DNA from: Clostridium sp. CF012
GTDB lineage: Bacteria > Bacillota > Clostridia > Clostridiales > Clostridiaceae
DNA length: 64,000 nucleotides
Reading direction: 5' to 3'
Assembly: GCF_018861755.1 (NCBI RefSeq)
Contig: NZ_JAHLEF010000003.1
Span: 248,001-312,000, forward strand
Shown: positions 63,602 through 64,000 of the stretch, piece by piece
How positions within the stretch are numbered: position 1 is the stretch's first letter
Layout of the letters: each line of letters begins with the position of its first letter
The notes under the pieces: generated by a model
The model's input: only the letters and a program-made list of their open reading frames with translations
Databases searched by the model: none
Told to the model about the DNA's origin: nothing
Translations under genes and position numbers: made by a program

Positions 63602-63640
63602 CTTTTCCCCTGTCCACTAAAATGAACAGGGGAAAAGTTA
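63599..63640. terminator. Bidirectional terminator between patatin and metal-binding protein genes
   Basis: Perfect 15-bp arms TAACTTTTCCCCTGT and complement, 12-nt loop. The patatin stop codon forms the start of the left arm, and the stop of the leftward gene at 63647 lies just beyond. Confidence 0.88.
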
Positions 63641-63646
63641 ATTATT

Positions 63647-63859
63647 TTAATCTTCTTCTATTTCAGTAACTTCATATCCTACTTCTTCAATAGCATCTGT
63701 AATTTCACTATCATTTATTTCATCTTCAAATTCTGCTGTAGCAAATTTTTCTTCTAAGTCAACTTTTACTTTAGTAGCACCAATGTCCAATAAGGCTTCC
63801 TTAACATGACTTACACAATGACTGCAACTCATTCCATCAATATATATTTTTTTCTTCAT
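63647..63859 (-). CDS. Heavy-metal-associated (HMA) domain protein, CopZ-like
   Basis: 70 aa, a single HMA domain. The metal motif GMSCSHCVSHVKEAL has the CxxC pair. Such proteins carry copper(I) to a P-type ATPase; no such ATPase is visible before the window ends. AAAGGGGA precedes the ATG. Bases 63860-64000 show no further gene. Confidence 0.9.
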   Translation of the reverse strand: MKKKIYIDGMSCSHCVSHVKEALLDIGATKVKVDLEEKFATAEFEDEINDSEITDAIEEVGYEVTEIEED

Positions 63860-64000
63860 TTATAATTCCCCTTTCGATTGTTAATTTATATTATTATATA
63901 TGTTTCATTTTAGATTATATAATCAATAAGTCAACTTAATTTTATATTAGTGGCACAAAATCTTTTTATTTTATATTTAAAGTATTATATCCAAAAACCC

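Overview
The window is low-G+C DNA with strong AGGAGG-type ribosome binding sites and U-tailed hairpin terminators. Its gene content (LytTR regulators, AgrC-like kinase, PucR, selenium-dependent molybdenum hydroxylase genes, no oxygenase or uricase) points to an anaerobic Firmicute, most likely a Clostridium. No rRNA, tRNA, CRISPR array or transposase gene was seen.

Layout. 1-6.7 kb: a leftward ABC exporter (permease cut by the window edge) and a rightward unit of LytTR response regulator, GHKL kinase, ABC ATPase and ABC exporter permease. 6.8-8.5 kb: an unknown helical protein and lrgA-lrgB. 8.9-57.7 kb: a nearly unbroken purine/ureide catabolism island. 57.8-64 kb: ordinary housekeeping and cell-envelope genes (D-2-hydroxyacid dehydrogenase, L,D-transpeptidase, phosphodiesterase, holin-like protein, patatin, copper-chaperone-like protein).

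The island, left to right: a solo FAD subunit; a UraA-type permease and a three-subunit molybdenum hydroxylase; a leftward operon encoding AllH, AllF(FdrA), AllG, a cyclase-family hydrolase, a GNAT-like protein, a thiolase-like protein without its nucleophilic cysteine, and a DUF35 protein; an operon of diaminopropionate ammonia-lyase paralogue, cyclic amidohydrolase and PucR; MocA-like, YqeB and MoeA-like maturation genes; the leftward operon ssnA-ygfK-hyuA-xdhD-yqeC; rightward ygeX, ygeY, ygeW, NCS2 permease, carbamate kinase, NCS2 permease; an AzgA-type permease; a leftward operon of 8-oxoguanine-deaminase-like protein, YheO-like regulator and a second three-subunit hydroxylase; adenine deaminase; and a rightward YheO-like regulator with guanine deaminase.

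How they fit: deaminases turn adenine, guanine and oxidised guanine into hypoxanthine, xanthine or urate. Molybdenum hydroxylases, one type probably carrying labile selenium inserted by YqeB/YqeC/MocA, interconvert these. The ygfK-ssnA-hyuA-ygeXYW genes match the anaerobic urate/xanthine degradation cluster known from E. coli and gut anaerobes, giving diaminopropionate, then pyruvate and ammonia. Carbamoyl groups released by YgeW (and perhaps AllFGH) feed carbamate kinase to make ATP.

The most unusual part is the 15.2-22.3 kb operon, which joins the AllFGH carbamoyltransferase set to a cyclase-type hydrolase and a Cys-less thiolase/DUF35 pair resembling the Ltp2-type aldolases; it may be an undescribed ureide or pyrimidine pathway. 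A second notable signal is a promoter/operator arrangement (two TTTGCAAA-like boxes 19 bp apart, then -35 and -10 at fixed distances) shared by ygeX and the YheO-guanine deaminase unit.
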